DNA of 64,000 nt from Streptomyces sp. NBC_00094 (GCF_026343125.1 NZ_JAPEMB010000001.1:6143501-6207500); one strand, 5' to 3'. Shown: positions 1 through 8,426, numbered from the stretch's first letter. Notes: generated by a model from the sequence alone, not told the origin. Numbers and translations are program-made.

Positions 1-261
1 TGGGTGGAGGTCACCACCGAGGTCCAGCACGGCCAGGCGGTCCTGGTCGTCTCGAACACGGGACCGGTGGTCCCCGCGTACGAGATCGACAACCTCTTCG
101 AACCGTTCCGGCGGCTCCGGCAGGAGCGCACCGGCAGTGACAAGGGAGTCGGCCTCGGCCTGTCGATCGCCCGTTCCGTGGCTCGCGCCCACGGCGGCCG
201 TATCATCGCGGAGCCCCGCGAGGGCGGCGGTCTCGTGATGCGTGTCACTCTGCCGATCTGA
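1..261 (+). CDS. cutS: Sensor histidine kinase, C-terminal end (CutS-like), partial
   Basis: The first base falls inside the gene; only the last 86 codons are visible. They form the end of a GHKL ATPase domain: an N-T-G-P box, then the ATP-lid segment LFEPFRRLRQ, then the G2 box GVGLGLSIA, ending in RVTLPI. This is the membrane-anchored kinase half of an OmpR-type two-component system. The CutS assignment rests on context: in Streptomyces coelicolor, as I recall it, cutRS lies just upstream of a DUF4193 gene and dut, as here. Nothing of the sensor or HisKA region can be seen, so another kinase of this class is possible. Confidence 0.6.
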   Translation, partial: WVEVTTEVQHGQAVLVVSNTGPVVPAYEIDNLFEPFRRLRQERTGSDKGVGLGLSIARSVARAHGGRIIAEPREGGGLVMRVTLPI

Positions 262-656
262 CACACTGCACAGGCCGACCGGTTCCGTTCGCTTTGCGCG
301 GAATTCTCGGGCCCCGATTCTGAGACGCTCATGTGTGATCGATCACAGGAGAGGGTGTCCGGACCTCCACTCTCCGTGACCGAGAAATCCCTCGGAAAAC
401 CAGGAAAAGTCCGGGTTTCCAGGGCCCCGAATGACGGGAAGTACACGGGGTGGCGCTTGTGAAGGGCGCCCCCAGGACCGTGTACGGTCCGGTTCGCCAC
501 CCGAAGCCGATCACTCGTGAGAGGGCGCGACGGGTGTCGATTGAGTAACAGACCTTGATGTGAGGCAAAATCTCCGCCTCAGGTCGGGCACAAGTCCGAC
601 CTCTCACGCGTTACGTGCGCTGGAGACACCGCAACCACCCAGAGGGGGAGAGCGAC
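262..656. other. Intergenic leader region with palindrome and hairpins
   Basis: No credible gene is present in these 395 bases. A perfect 14-bp palindrome, TGTGATCGATCACA, lies at 334-347. A longer inverted repeat has outer arms at 441-448 and 478-485 and an inner GGCGC/GCGCC stem; it could terminate the kinase transcript. Two hairpins follow closely before the DUF4193 gene, with arms 561-566/576-581 and 581-587/596-602, so the DUF4193 transcript probably has a structured 5' leader. No known riboswitch class is recognised. Confidence 0.5.
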
Positions 657-953
657 ATGGCAACGGATTACGACACCCCACGCAAGACCGACGACGACGT
701 CGACTCGGACAGCCTTGAAGAACTGAAGGCCCGCCGGAACGACAAGTCGACCTCGACCGTCGATGTCGACGAGTTCGAGGCCGCCGAAGGCCTGGAGCTT
801 CCCGGCGCGGACCTCTCGAACGAAGAGCTGGCCGTCCGGGTCCTGCCCAAGCAGGCCGATGAATTCACGTGCATGAGCTGCTTCCTCGTGCACCACCGCA
901 GCCAGCTGGCGCGAGAGAAGAACGGCCAGCCGATCTGCCGCGACTGCGACTGA
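657..953 (+). CDS. DUF4193 zinc-ribbon protein
   Basis: This is a 98-residue acidic actinobacterial protein. The first 70 residues are polar and rich in Asp/Glu. The C-terminus carries a CxxC...CxxC zinc ribbon (C72, C75, C94, C97). The ATG at 657 is preceded by the purine-rich AGAGGGGGAGAG, a good ribosome site, and is preferred over an in-frame GTG at 615. The family is nearly universal in Actinobacteria and lies near dut, as here. Its biochemical role is unknown; a nucleic-acid or RNA-polymerase-associated role would be speculation. Confidence 0.9.
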   Translation: MATDYDTPRKTDDDVDSDSLEELKARRNDKSTSTVDVDEFEAAEGLELPGADLSNEELAVRVLPKQADEFTCMSCFLVHHRSQLAREKNGQPICRDCD

Positions 954-965
954 GACCGGTCGGCC

Positions 966-2054
966 GTGGCAGGCGACACACCGTCCCGGAAGCGGCGTCT
1001 GCGGCTCCCTGGGAGCTCGGAGACGCGCAAGGGAGGCACAAGCCCGGCAGAGGGTGCCCAGGAGGCCCCTGACGCCGTGCGGACCGCCTCCCTGCCTCCC
1101 CTCGGCGCACGTGACGACGAGCGGGGCCCCTCGGCCTCGCTCGAAGCGGTCGTCGCGGACATCGAGGCGGTCACCGGTTCGCGCGTCGAACCGGGCGCCG
1201 GTTCGGGTGCCGGGCCGGAAACGGCACGGCTGCCCGCGGAGCGGGGTGAAGGCCGGGACGAGGCGCGCCACGGGCGCCTGGACGCCGTCAGGCGGCTGGC
1301 CAACCCCGCTCGGGCGCAACTGGACAAAATCAAGATCGACAACGACCGGATCGACGCCGTCCGGCGCGGCGTCGCGCGGAGCGTCAAGGACGGCGCCAAG
1401 CGCGGCGGCGACAGCGCCAAGGCCGGCATCGGCCATCTGGCCGACCGCCTGATCGACCTCGCCCCGCGGATCCCCGTCCGCGACCTGGCGACCCTGCGTA
1501 AACAGTTCCCCGGGCTCGGTCCCGAGGAGATCGCCGACAAGCTCGTCATGGGCGCGGCGAACGCGAGCTCGACCGTCGGCGCGGGCATCGGCGCCGCCGC
1601 CATGCTTCCCGTACCGATGGCCATGCCGGCCGAACTGGCGACCGAGATCACCGGCGTCGCCGCCATCGAACTCAAACTCATCGCCGAGCTGCACGAGGTG
1701 TACGGGCTGCGCCCACCGGGCCGGATCACCCAGCGCTCGACGGCCTATCTGACGTCCTGGACCGAGGAGCGGGGCATCGACCCCTCCAAGCCCGCCACGG
1801 TCAACGCGGCGCTCGGCGGGCAGCTCAAGCGCGAGCTGCGCCAGCAGATCATGAAACGCATGGTGCGCAACCTGCCGAACCTCATGCCCTTCATGGTCGG
1901 CGCCGCCGTCGGCGCGGTCATGAACCGGCGCGACACCAAGAAGCTCGCGGAGCACATCCGCAAGGACCTGCGCGCTCGCCAGGTCCCCTGGAGCGCCCTC
2001 ACGGAGCTGCCTCCGCTGGAACAGCCAGAGAACCCCAAGGAGCTCGGCTTCTAG
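966..2054 (+). CDS. EcsC-like hypothetical protein
   Basis: A 362-residue protein starting at GTG 966, 12 bases after the DUF4193 stop, so probably co-transcribed. Residues 1-110 are low complexity. Residues 110-170 are basic and helical. Residues 195-250 hold an Ala/Gly/Met/Pro-rich hydrophobic hairpin ending in ELHEVYGL, which resembles the core of EcsC-family proteins. A second apolar patch, LMPFMVGAAVGAVM, lies near residue 300. I infer a peripheral or re-entrant membrane protein. No catalytic motif is visible. The start could be further in, because the first 40 residues look poorly conserved. Confidence 0.6.
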   Translation: MAGDTPSRKRRLRLPGSSETRKGGTSPAEGAQEAPDAVRTASLPPLGARDDERGPSASLEAVVADIEAVTGSRVEPGAGSGAGPETARLPAERGEGRDEARHGRLDAVRRLANPARAQLDKIKIDNDRIDAVRRGVARSVKDGAKRGGDSAKAGIGHLADRLIDLAPRIPVRDLATLRKQFPGLGPEEIADKLVMGAANASSTVGAGIGAAAMLPVPMAMPAELATEITGVAAIELKLIAELHEVYGLRPPGRITQRSTAYLTSWTEERGIDPSKPATVNAALGGQLKRELRQQIMKRMVRNLPNLMPFMVGAAVGAVMNRRDTKKLAEHIRKDLRARQVPWSALTELPPLEQPENPKELGF

Positions 2055-2124
2055 GGGGTGTCCTGCCCGGGCCGGACGACTCCTCGGCCCGGGGCCGAGG
2101 GGCCGCGACCGGGCCGGGGCCGGG

Positions 2125-2634
2125 TCAGGCTTCCGCGCGTACGGATTCCAGGGCCTCCACCAGGGCCTCCGGCGCGCGGCTGGACAGGTACACGTACGGC
2201 GTCGGGTCGGCCGGGTCGGTGACCTCGACCCGTACCGCCCCCGGAACGTAGCTCCGCATCAGCATGAAGGCGCGCGGGTCGGCCTTGTGCGTGCGCCAGG
2301 CGCGCGCCTCCTCCGCGTCCAGCACCTCGGCCGCGCCCAGCGCCGAGACCGGGATCCGCGCGTCGCCCGCCACCAGCGAACCGGCCACCACCCGGATCCG
2401 GGCGGAGCCGTACGAGGACACGGCCGCTCCTGCGAGCACCGCCGCCACGATCAGACCGCCCAGCATCGGGACCGTCCCCAGCGGGAACATGACCAGCCCG
2501 CCGGAGATGCCGAGCAGGCCCGCGATGGCCCACCACGACCGGGGCGCCGTCAGTCGCTCGTCGAAGCGCGGCGCGACCGACGCCGAGGGCGCGGGCTCGG
2601 AGGAAGGGGCGGGGGACGGTGCGGAAGGCTGCAT
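2125..2634 (-). CDS. DUF3093 membrane protein
   Basis: A 169-residue protein. A Pro/Ser/Ala-rich start is followed by two adjacent hydrophobic segments (about residues 32-75, separated by a short turn) and a soluble C-terminal domain with the motif AFMLMRSYVPGAVRVEV. This matches the actinobacterial DUF3093 family, which is next to dut in several genera. The ATG at 2634 is 58 bases from the divergent thioesterase start, so both share one promoter region. It converges with the EcsC-like gene. A GC-rich hairpin (2082-2088/2094-2100) between the two stops may terminate both. Function is unknown. Confidence 0.85.
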   Translation of the reverse strand: MQPSAPSPAPSSEPAPSASVAPRFDERLTAPRSWWAIAGLLGISGGLVMFPLGTVPMLGGLIVAAVLAGAAVSSYGSARIRVVAGSLVAGDARIPVSALGAAEVLDAEEARAWRTHKADPRAFMLMRSYVPGAVRVEVTDPADPTPYVYLSSRAPEALVEALESVRAEA

Positions 2635-2692
2635 ACGTCCAAGCTTGGCACGGCGCGACCCGCGCCCGGCCGCGCGGGTAAGGTCTGCGCCT

Positions 2693-3277
2693 GTGACTGC
2701 AACATCTGCCGCCCTCACCCCGCCGGCCGACGCCATACCGCCGGTACGCCACCCCGACGCGCCGGCCCCCGGCGAGCTGCTCGGTTCGCACTACGAGCAC
2801 TGTTTCGGGTGCGGCGGCGGACAGCCCCACGGCCTGCACCTGGAGGCGCGGGCGGGCGAGGGCGTGACCGTCACCGCCGAGTTCACCGTGACCGGCGACC
2901 ACCAGGGCGCCCCCGGCCTCGCGCACGGCGGCGTCCTCGCCACCGCGCTGGACGAGACCCTCGGCTCCCTGAACTGGCTGCTGCGGGTCATCGCCGTGAC
3001 CGGCCGGCTGGAGACCGACTTCGTCCGGCCCGTACCGGTCGGTACCGTGCTCCACCTGGAGGCCGCGGTCACCGCCGTACACGGCCGCAAGATCTTCTCG
3101 ACCGGTGTCGGCCGGATCGGCGGGCCCGAGGGCCCCGTCGCCGTCCGTGCCGACGCCCTCTTCATCGAGGTCAAGGTCGACCACTTCATCGACAACGGCC
3201 GCCCGGAGGACATCCAGGCCGCCATGTCCGACCCCGACCAGGTCCGGCGCGCCCGCGCCTTCGAGGTGAACCCCTGA
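2693..3277 (+). CDS. PaaI-type hotdog thioesterase
   Basis: A 194-residue single hotdog-fold protein. The helix start LAHGGVLATALDE (H78-G-G, then D87/E88) is the family signature and supplies the catalytic or CoA-binding loop. It likely hydrolyses an acyl-CoA or acyl-carrier thioester in the cytoplasm; the substrate cannot be read. An N-terminal CFGCGGGQPHGL segment is typical of the actinobacterial subgroup. GTG 2693 is chosen because it is the start next to the divergent DUF3093 gene and fits the family length. Its stop overlaps the dut start by one base (TGATG), so the two are translationally coupled. Confidence 0.88.
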   Translation: MTATSAALTPPADAIPPVRHPDAPAPGELLGSHYEHCFGCGGGQPHGLHLEARAGEGVTVTAEFTVTGDHQGAPGLAHGGVLATALDETLGSLNWLLRVIAVTGRLETDFVRPVPVGTVLHLEAAVTAVHGRKIFSTGVGRIGGPEGPVAVRADALFIEVKVDHFIDNGRPEDIQAAMSDPDQVRRARAFEVNP

Positions 3278-3789
3278 TGAGCAACCCTGTCGACGTACTG
3301 ATCCGGCTCCTGGACCCCGAGGTGCCGATCCCGGCCTACGGGCACCCCGGCGACGCCGGCGCCGATCTCGTGACCACCGAGGCCGCCGTCCTCGCTCCCG
3401 GGGAGCGCGCGGTGCTGCCCACCGGCGTCTCCATCGCGCTGCCGGACGGGTACGCGGCCTTCGTGCACCCGCGCTCCGGCCTGGCCGCCCGCTGCGGAGT
3501 CGCGCTCGTGAATGCCCCGGGGACGGTGGATGCCGGGTACCGTGGAGAGATCAAAGTGATCGTGGTCAATCTCGACCCGCGCGAGAGCGTGCGGTTCGAG
3601 CGGTTCGACCGGATTGCCCAACTGGTCGTCCAGCAGGTCGAGAAGGTGCGCTTCCATCAGGTGGCGGAGCTTCCCGGCTCGGCGCGGGCCGAGGGGGGCT
3701 TCGGGTCCACCGGCGGCCATGCCGCCGTGGACGGCTCAACGGGTGGGAATCGATACGCTTCGGTCGTATCCGACCGGGAAGGACAGTGA
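3277..3789 (+). CDS. dut: Deoxyuridine 5'-triphosphate nucleotidohydrolase (dUTPase)
   Basis: A 170-residue trimeric-type dUTPase that converts dUTP to dUMP and pyrophosphate, keeping uracil out of DNA and feeding dTMP synthesis. All five motifs are present: AGADL (27-31), HPRSGLA (64-70), NAPGTVDAGYRGEI (79-92, with the catalytic Asp), RIAQLVV (112-118) and the C-terminal P-loop-like RAEGGFGSTG (137-146). The tail after motif 5 is about 25 residues longer than in compact homologues. It overlaps the thioesterase gene by one base and is followed directly by the DUF3710 gene. Confidence 0.97.
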   Translation: MSNPVDVLIRLLDPEVPIPAYGHPGDAGADLVTTEAAVLAPGERAVLPTGVSIALPDGYAAFVHPRSGLAARCGVALVNAPGTVDAGYRGEIKVIVVNLDPRESVRFERFDRIAQLVVQQVEKVRFHQVAELPGSARAEGGFGSTGGHAAVDGSTGGNRYASVVSDREGQ

Positions 3790-3790
3790 C

Positions 3791-4552
3791 GTGTTCGGAC
3801 GTCGCAAGAAGAGCGGTGCCGCTGCGGACGCAGCGGGCGAGGCCGAGCAGGTCGTCGACGAGGTCGGCACCGACGGAACGGCCGACGCGCCGCGTCGGGT
3901 GAACCTTCCGCCGGCGCCCCGGCCCGACGGGCCGTGGGACATCTCCGAGGTCACCACGGCGGAGGACGGCCGTGTCGACCTCGGGGGCGTCTTCGTGCCC
4001 GGAGTCGAGGGCATGGAGCTCCGGGTCGAGGTGGCGGGCGACGCGATCGTCGCGGCGACCATCGTCCTGCGCGACAGCGCCGTGCAGCTGCAGGCCTTCG
4101 CCGCCCCGAAGAACGAGGGCATCTGGGGCGAGGTCCGTGACGAGATCGCCACGGGCATCGTCCAGCAGGGTGGTGTCATCGACGAGGTCGAGGGCCCCCT
4201 CGGCTGGGAGCTGCGCGCGCAGGTCCCCGTACAGCTTCCGGACGGCAACCGCGGCGTGCAGCTCGTGCGCTTCGTGGGTGTCGACGGGCCCCGCTGGTTC
4301 CTGCGCGGAGTGATCTCCGGGCAGGGCGCGGTGCAGCCGGAGGCGGCCGGGCTCCTGGAGCAGATCGTGCGGGACACCGTGGTCGTCCGCGGTGACGGCC
4401 CGATGGCCCCGCGCGACCCGATCGTCCTCAAGCTGCCGAACGACGCGCAGATGGTGCCGGACGGTGTCCAGCAGGAGGAGCAGGCGAACTCGCGCTTCTC
4501 CGGCGGCATGGGGCAGCTCCAGCGCGGCCCGGAGGTCTCCGAGATCCGCTGA
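3791..4552 (+). CDS. DUF3710 protein
   Basis: A 253-residue soluble actinobacterial protein starting at GTG 3791, one base after the dut stop, so certainly in the dut operon. It starts MFGRRKK with a charged linker. The main domain has the motifs GPWDISEV, AFAAPKNEGIW and GPRWFLRGVISG that mark DUF3710, and it ends in a Gln/Glu-rich tail. The dut-DUF3710 pair is conserved in mycobacteria as well. No enzymatic role is known. A strong hairpin follows its stop. Confidence 0.92.
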   Translation: MFGRRKKSGAAADAAGEAEQVVDEVGTDGTADAPRRVNLPPAPRPDGPWDISEVTTAEDGRVDLGGVFVPGVEGMELRVEVAGDAIVAATIVLRDSAVQLQAFAAPKNEGIWGEVRDEIATGIVQQGGVIDEVEGPLGWELRAQVPVQLPDGNRGVQLVRFVGVDGPRWFLRGVISGQGAVQPEAAGLLEQIVRDTVVVRGDGPMAPRDPIVLKLPNDAQMVPDGVQQEEQANSRFSGGMGQLQRGPEVSEIR

Positions 4553-4574
4553 GCCGCGAAATCGAGACACGAGC

Positions 4575-4617
4575 GGTGGGCCGCTTCCCGTACGAGAGGT
4601 ACGGGGAGCGGCCCACC
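4575..4617 (+). terminator. Strong intrinsic-type hairpin after the dut operon
   Basis: A 19-bp stem (4575-4593 with 4599-4617, one G-T wobble) closes on the 5-base loop GAGAG. It starts 23 bases after the DUF3710 stop. There is no U-run, as is usual in Streptomyces. The right arm runs straight into the first unit of the 28-bp tandem repeat. Confidence 0.85.
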
Positions 4618-4808
4618 GGCCGTTGTGGGCGACTACGGGTCCGGTGGCTGTTGCGGGGGGCCACGGGTCCATCGGCCGTTGCGGGGGGCTACGGGGCCAC
4701 CGGCCGTTGTGGGCGGCTATGGGCCCACCGGCCGTTGTGGGCGGCTGCGGGGCCACCGGCCGTTGCGAGGGGCCACGCGTCCACCGGCCGTTGTGGGCGA
4801 CTACGGGT
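4613..4808. repeat. Tandem repeat, seven 28-bp units
   Basis: Seven head-to-tail 28-bp units start at 4613, 4641, 4669, 4697, 4725, 4753 and 4781. The conserved core is CCACCGGCCGTTG followed by GGGCGRCTACGGG-like sequence. The first and last units are identical; the second (4641) is the most diverged. There are no spacers, so it is a minisatellite, not a CRISPR array. The unit length is not a multiple of three, so it does not encode a periodic peptide. It fills the space between the dut-operon terminator and the ABC ATPase gene. Confidence 0.92.
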
Positions 4809-4917
4809 GCGGTGGCCCCGTTGGCGTGGTCCCGGTGGGGGCTCTCCGGCTCTGGCCCTGGGGCCGGGCCGCGGACCATACTGGCGGGCGCACATGTCCG
4901 AGGAGGGGGAGCACACG

Positions 4918-5646
4918 GTGAGTGAGAGCAGCACGCGGACCGGGACGGCCGTCGCCGAGGACCCGGCCGGCCGGCCGATGGTCCGGATCGAGGACCTCCG
5001 CCGCTCGTACGGTTCGGGCGAGGCCGCCGTCCACGCCCTGCGCGGCGTCTCCTTCGACATCCCGCGCGGCGAGCTCGTCGCCCTGAAGGGCCGCTCGGGC
5101 TCCGGCAAGACGACGCTGCTCAACCTCGTGGGCGGCCTCGACAGCGCCGACGGCGGCCGGATCGTCATCGACGGCATCGACCTCTCGACGCTCGGTGAGA
5201 GCGGGCTCCTGGAGCTGCGCCGCGACCGGATCGGCTTCATCTTCCAGTCCTTCGGACTCCTCCCGATCCTCTCCGCCGCCGAGAACGTGGGCGTACCCCT
5301 GCGGCTGCGGAAGACGGACCCCAAGGAGCGCGAGGAGCGGGTCGCCCTGCTGCTCTCCCTCGTGGGGCTCGCCGACCACGCGGCCCAGCGGCCCGGAGAG
5401 CTCTCCGGCGGTCAGCAGCAGCGCGTCGCCATCGCCCGCGCCCTCGCCAACAAGCCCGCCCTGCTGATCGCCGACGAGCCGACCGGCCAGCTGGACGCGG
5501 AGACCGGGCTCGCCGTCATGGAGCTGCTGCGCGCGGTGGTCCGCAGCGAGGGCTGCACGGCCCTGGTCGCCACGCACGACCCCCAGCTCCTGGGCCTGGC
5601 GGACCGGGTACTGGAGCTGAGCGACGGCGAGATCATCGAACACTGA
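4918..5646 (+). CDS. ABC transporter ATP-binding protein (MacB/LolD type), no adjacent permease
   Basis: A 242-residue ATPase of the MacB/LolD exporter class. Visible motifs are Walker A GRSGSGKT (58-65), Q-loop FIFQSFG (about 108-114), signature LSGGQQQR (162-169), Walker B ALLIADEP (181-188) and switch-region ATHD. Such proteins power FtsX/MacB-like permeases at the membrane. GTG 4918 is chosen over an in-frame ATG at 4894 because AGGAGGGGGA lies 8 bases before it. No permease gene is adjacent, which is unusual for this class; the partner must be encoded elsewhere. Confidence 0.9.
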   Translation: MSESSTRTGTAVAEDPAGRPMVRIEDLRRSYGSGEAAVHALRGVSFDIPRGELVALKGRSGSGKTTLLNLVGGLDSADGGRIVIDGIDLSTLGESGLLELRRDRIGFIFQSFGLLPILSAAENVGVPLRLRKTDPKEREERVALLLSLVGLADHAAQRPGELSGGQQQRVAIARALANKPALLIADEPTGQLDAETGLAVMELLRAVVRSEGCTALVATHDPQLLGLADRVLELSDGEIIEH

Positions 5647-5758
5647 GGTCGCCTGAGCCCTCGGCCGGCGTCGGCCCGACATCAGAATCACGTCAATACC
5701 GCACCGGGGCCTCTCCTGGTGTGCGGAATGTCCGATTGGCTGGACGTATGGTCATGCC

Positions 5759-8305
5759 ATGGGACGCGGCAAGCTTCGGATCTACCTCGGCGCTGCGCCG
5801 GGCGTCGGCAAGACGTACGCGATGCTCTCCGAGGGACACCGTCGGGTGGAGCGCGGCACGGACTGCGTCGTGGCCTTCGTGGAGCACCACGGACGGCCGC
5901 GTACGGAGGTGATGCTGCACGGCCTGGAGCAGCTGCCGCGCCGGACCCTGGAGTACCGGGGGGCCACCTTCACGGAGATGGACGTCGACGCGGTCCTGGC
6001 GAGGAAGCCGGCCGTCGCCCTCGTCGACGAGCTCGCCCACACCAACGTCCCCGGCTCGCGGAACTCCAAGCGCTGGCAGGACGTCGCCGAGCTCCTCGCG
6101 GCCGGCATCGACGTCGTCTCGACGGTCAACATCCAGCACCTGGAGTCGCTCGGGGACGTCGTCGAGGCGATCACCGGAGTACGCCAGCGGGAGACCGTCC
6201 CCGACGAGGTGGTCCGCCGGGCCGACCAGATCGAGCTGGTCGACATGTCGCCCCAGGCCCTGCGCCGCCGTATGGCCCACGGCAACGTCTACACGTCCGA
6301 CAAGGTCGACGCGGCCCTCTCGAACTACTTCCGCCCCGGCAACCTCACCGCCCTGCGCGAGCTCGCGCTGCTGTGGACGGCCGACCGGGTCGACGAGTAC
6401 CTCCAGCAGTACCGGGGCGAGCACAACATCCGCTCCACCTGGCAGGCCCGGGAGCGCATCGTCGTCGGTCTGACCGGCGGCCCCGAGGGACGCACGCTCA
6501 TACGGCGGGCGACCCGGCTGGCCGAGAAGGGCGCGGGCGGCGAGGTCCTCGCCGTCTACATCGCCCGCAGCGACGGTCTCACCTCCGCCTCGCCGAAGGA
6601 GCTGGCCGTCCAGCGGACCCTCGTCGAGGACCTCGGCGGAACGTTCCACCACGTCATCGGCGACGACATCCCCTCCGCGCTCCTGGAGTTCGCCCGCGGG
6701 GTCAACGCGACCCAGATCGTCCTCGGCTCCAGCCGCCGCCGCACCTGGCAGTACGTGCTCGGTCCGGGTGTGGGCCAGACCGTGGCCCGTGACTCGGGGA
6801 CCGACCTCGACGTCCACATCGTCACCCACAGCGAGGTCGCCAAGGGGCGGGGACTGCCCGTCTCGCACGGGGCGCGCCTCGGACGGTCCCGGATCCTCGG
6901 CGGCTGGATGGTCGGCGTCGCCGGGCCCGCCTGCCTGGCCCTGCTCCTCACGCACGTCGACGCCGACCTCGGCCTCGCCAACGACATGCTGCTCTTCCTC
7001 GCGCTGACCGTCGCCGCCGCGATGCTCGGCGGGTTCCTGCCGGCGCTCGCCTCCGCGGCCGCCGGCTCGCTCCTCCTGAACTGGTTCTTCACCCCGCCCG
7101 TCCACCGGATCACCATCGCCGACCCGAAGAACATCGTCGCTCTCGTCGTCTTCCTCGGTGTCGCGATGGCGGTCGCCTCCGTGGTCGACCTCGCCGCCCG
7201 GCGCACCCACCAGGCCGCCCGGCTCCGTGCCGAGTCCGAGGTGCTGTCGTACCTCGCCGGCAGCGTCCTGCGCGGCGAGACCAGCCTGGACGCCCTCCTC
7301 GAACGGGTCCGCGAGACCTTCTCGATGGAGACGGTGACGCTGCTGGAGCGGACGGACGAGGTCGAGCCGTGGACCCAGGCGGCGAGCGTGGGCCCCCACC
7401 CGGTCGTACGGCCGGAGGAGGCCGATGTGGACATGCCGGTCGGCGACCATCTGGCGCTGGCGCTGACGGGCCGGGTCCTGCCGGCGGAGGACCGGCGCGT
7501 CCTCGGTGCCTTCGCCGCCCAGGCCGCGGTCGTCCTCGACCGGCAGCGGCTCGTGGGCGAGGCGGAGGAGGCCCGGAAGCTGGCCGAGGGCAACAAGATC
7601 CGTACGTCCCTGCTGGCCGCCGTCAGCCACGACCTGCGGACCCCGCTCGCGAGCATCAAGGCGTCCGTCTCCTCCCTCCGCTCCGACGACGTCGAATGGT
7701 CCGAGCAGGACAGGGCCGAGCTCCTGGAGGGCATCGAGGCGGGCGCCGACCGCCTCGACCACCTCGTGGGCAACCTGCTCGACATGTCCCGCCTCCAGAC
7801 CGGCACCGTCACCCCGCTGATCCGGGCCGTCGACCTCGACGAGGTCGTCCCGATGGCCCTCGGGGGAGTGCCGGACGGCAGCGCCGAGCTCGACATCCCG
7901 GAGACGCTGCCGATGGTGGAGGTCGACAAGGGCCTCCTGGAGCGGGCCGTCGCCAACATCGTCGAGAACGCCGTGAAGTACAGCCCCGAGGGCGAACCCG
8001 TCGCCGTCGCCGCCAGCACCCTGGGAGGGCGGGTCGAGCTGCGGGTCGTGGACCACGGCCCCGGCGTGCCCGACGACAGCAAGGACGGGATCTTCGAGCC
8101 CTTCCAGCGCTTCGGGGACGCCCCCCGGGGCGCCGGTGTGGGCCTCGGCCTCGCGGTCGCCCGCGGCTTCGTCGAGGCCATGGGCGGCACTCTCTCCGCC
8201 GAGGACACCCCGGGCGGCGGGCTGACGATGGTGCTCACGCTCAGGACCGCGCCGGGCGGGCCCCCGGCCGTGGCCGCCGACCTCCCGGCGCACGCGGTGA
8301 GCTGA
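5759..8305 (+). CDS. kdpD: KdpD osmosensitive potassium sensor histidine kinase
   Basis: An 848-residue membrane kinase with the full KdpD layout. The N-terminal KdpD domain has Walker A GAAPGVGKT (11-19). A universal-stress-protein domain follows (about 225-365). Four closely spaced membrane segments (DUF4118) span about 380-480, then a GAF-like region, HisKA with VSHDLRTPL (phospho-His 624), and a GHKL ATPase with GVGLGLAVA. It senses K+/turgor and phosphorylates KdpE. The N-terminal ATP site and USP domain look intact. The gene has its own 112-bp upstream gap. No kdpFABC pump genes are in the window; TrkA-type genes and an APC permease lie downstream instead. Confidence 0.96.
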   Translation: MGRGKLRIYLGAAPGVGKTYAMLSEGHRRVERGTDCVVAFVEHHGRPRTEVMLHGLEQLPRRTLEYRGATFTEMDVDAVLARKPAVALVDELAHTNVPGSRNSKRWQDVAELLAAGIDVVSTVNIQHLESLGDVVEAITGVRQRETVPDEVVRRADQIELVDMSPQALRRRMAHGNVYTSDKVDAALSNYFRPGNLTALRELALLWTADRVDEYLQQYRGEHNIRSTWQARERIVVGLTGGPEGRTLIRRATRLAEKGAGGEVLAVYIARSDGLTSASPKELAVQRTLVEDLGGTFHHVIGDDIPSALLEFARGVNATQIVLGSSRRRTWQYVLGPGVGQTVARDSGTDLDVHIVTHSEVAKGRGLPVSHGARLGRSRILGGWMVGVAGPACLALLLTHVDADLGLANDMLLFLALTVAAAMLGGFLPALASAAAGSLLLNWFFTPPVHRITIADPKNIVALVVFLGVAMAVASVVDLAARRTHQAARLRAESEVLSYLAGSVLRGETSLDALLERVRETFSMETVTLLERTDEVEPWTQAASVGPHPVVRPEEADVDMPVGDHLALALTGRVLPAEDRRVLGAFAAQAAVVLDRQRLVGEAEEARKLAEGNKIRTSLLAAVSHDLRTPLASIKASVSSLRSDDVEWSEQDRAELLEGIEAGADRLDHLVGNLLDMSRLQTGTVTPLIRAVDLDEVVPMALGGVPDGSAELDIPETLPMVEVDKGLLERAVANIVENAVKYSPEGEPVAVAASTLGGRVELRVVDHGPGVPDDSKDGIFEPFQRFGDAPRGAGVGLGLAVARGFVEAMGGTLSAEDTPGGGLTMVLTLRTAPGGPPAVAADLPAHAVS

Positions 8306-8326
8306 GCGGCGGCCCGTACGCGTACC

Positions 8327-8426
8327 CGATCCGCGTCCCCACCCGCACCCGTTTCCGTATCCGCTTCCCCACCCGCACCCGCACCCGCACCCCCACCCGC
8401 ACCCGCACCCGTTTCCGTATCCGTAC
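8327..8426. repeat. CACCCG-rich spacer with a 23-bp direct repeat
   Basis: Most of the gap between kdpD and kdpE is a degenerate hexamer tract (CACCCG/CGCACC). A 23-bp block is repeated exactly at 8341-8363 and 8401-8423, 60 bases apart. The second copy ends about 14 bases before the kdpE ribosome site (GAAGGAAGG). It looks like slippage-generated DNA inside an operon, and could alter mRNA structure between the two cistrons. Confidence 0.85.

Noticed and set aside
334..347. Canonical Crp site
   Set aside because: Only four bases separate TGTGA and TCACA; the Crp consensus has six.
329..607. 92-codon minus-strand frame in the first intergenic region
   Set aside because: It covers the palindrome and hairpins and has no coding features.
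262..656. Known riboswitch (for example cyclic di-AMP type)
   Set aside because: No conserved core of any class that I can recognise; only simple hairpins are present.
4613..4808. Possible CRISPR array
   Set aside because: The 28-bp units are contiguous with no spacers, and no cas genes are in the window.
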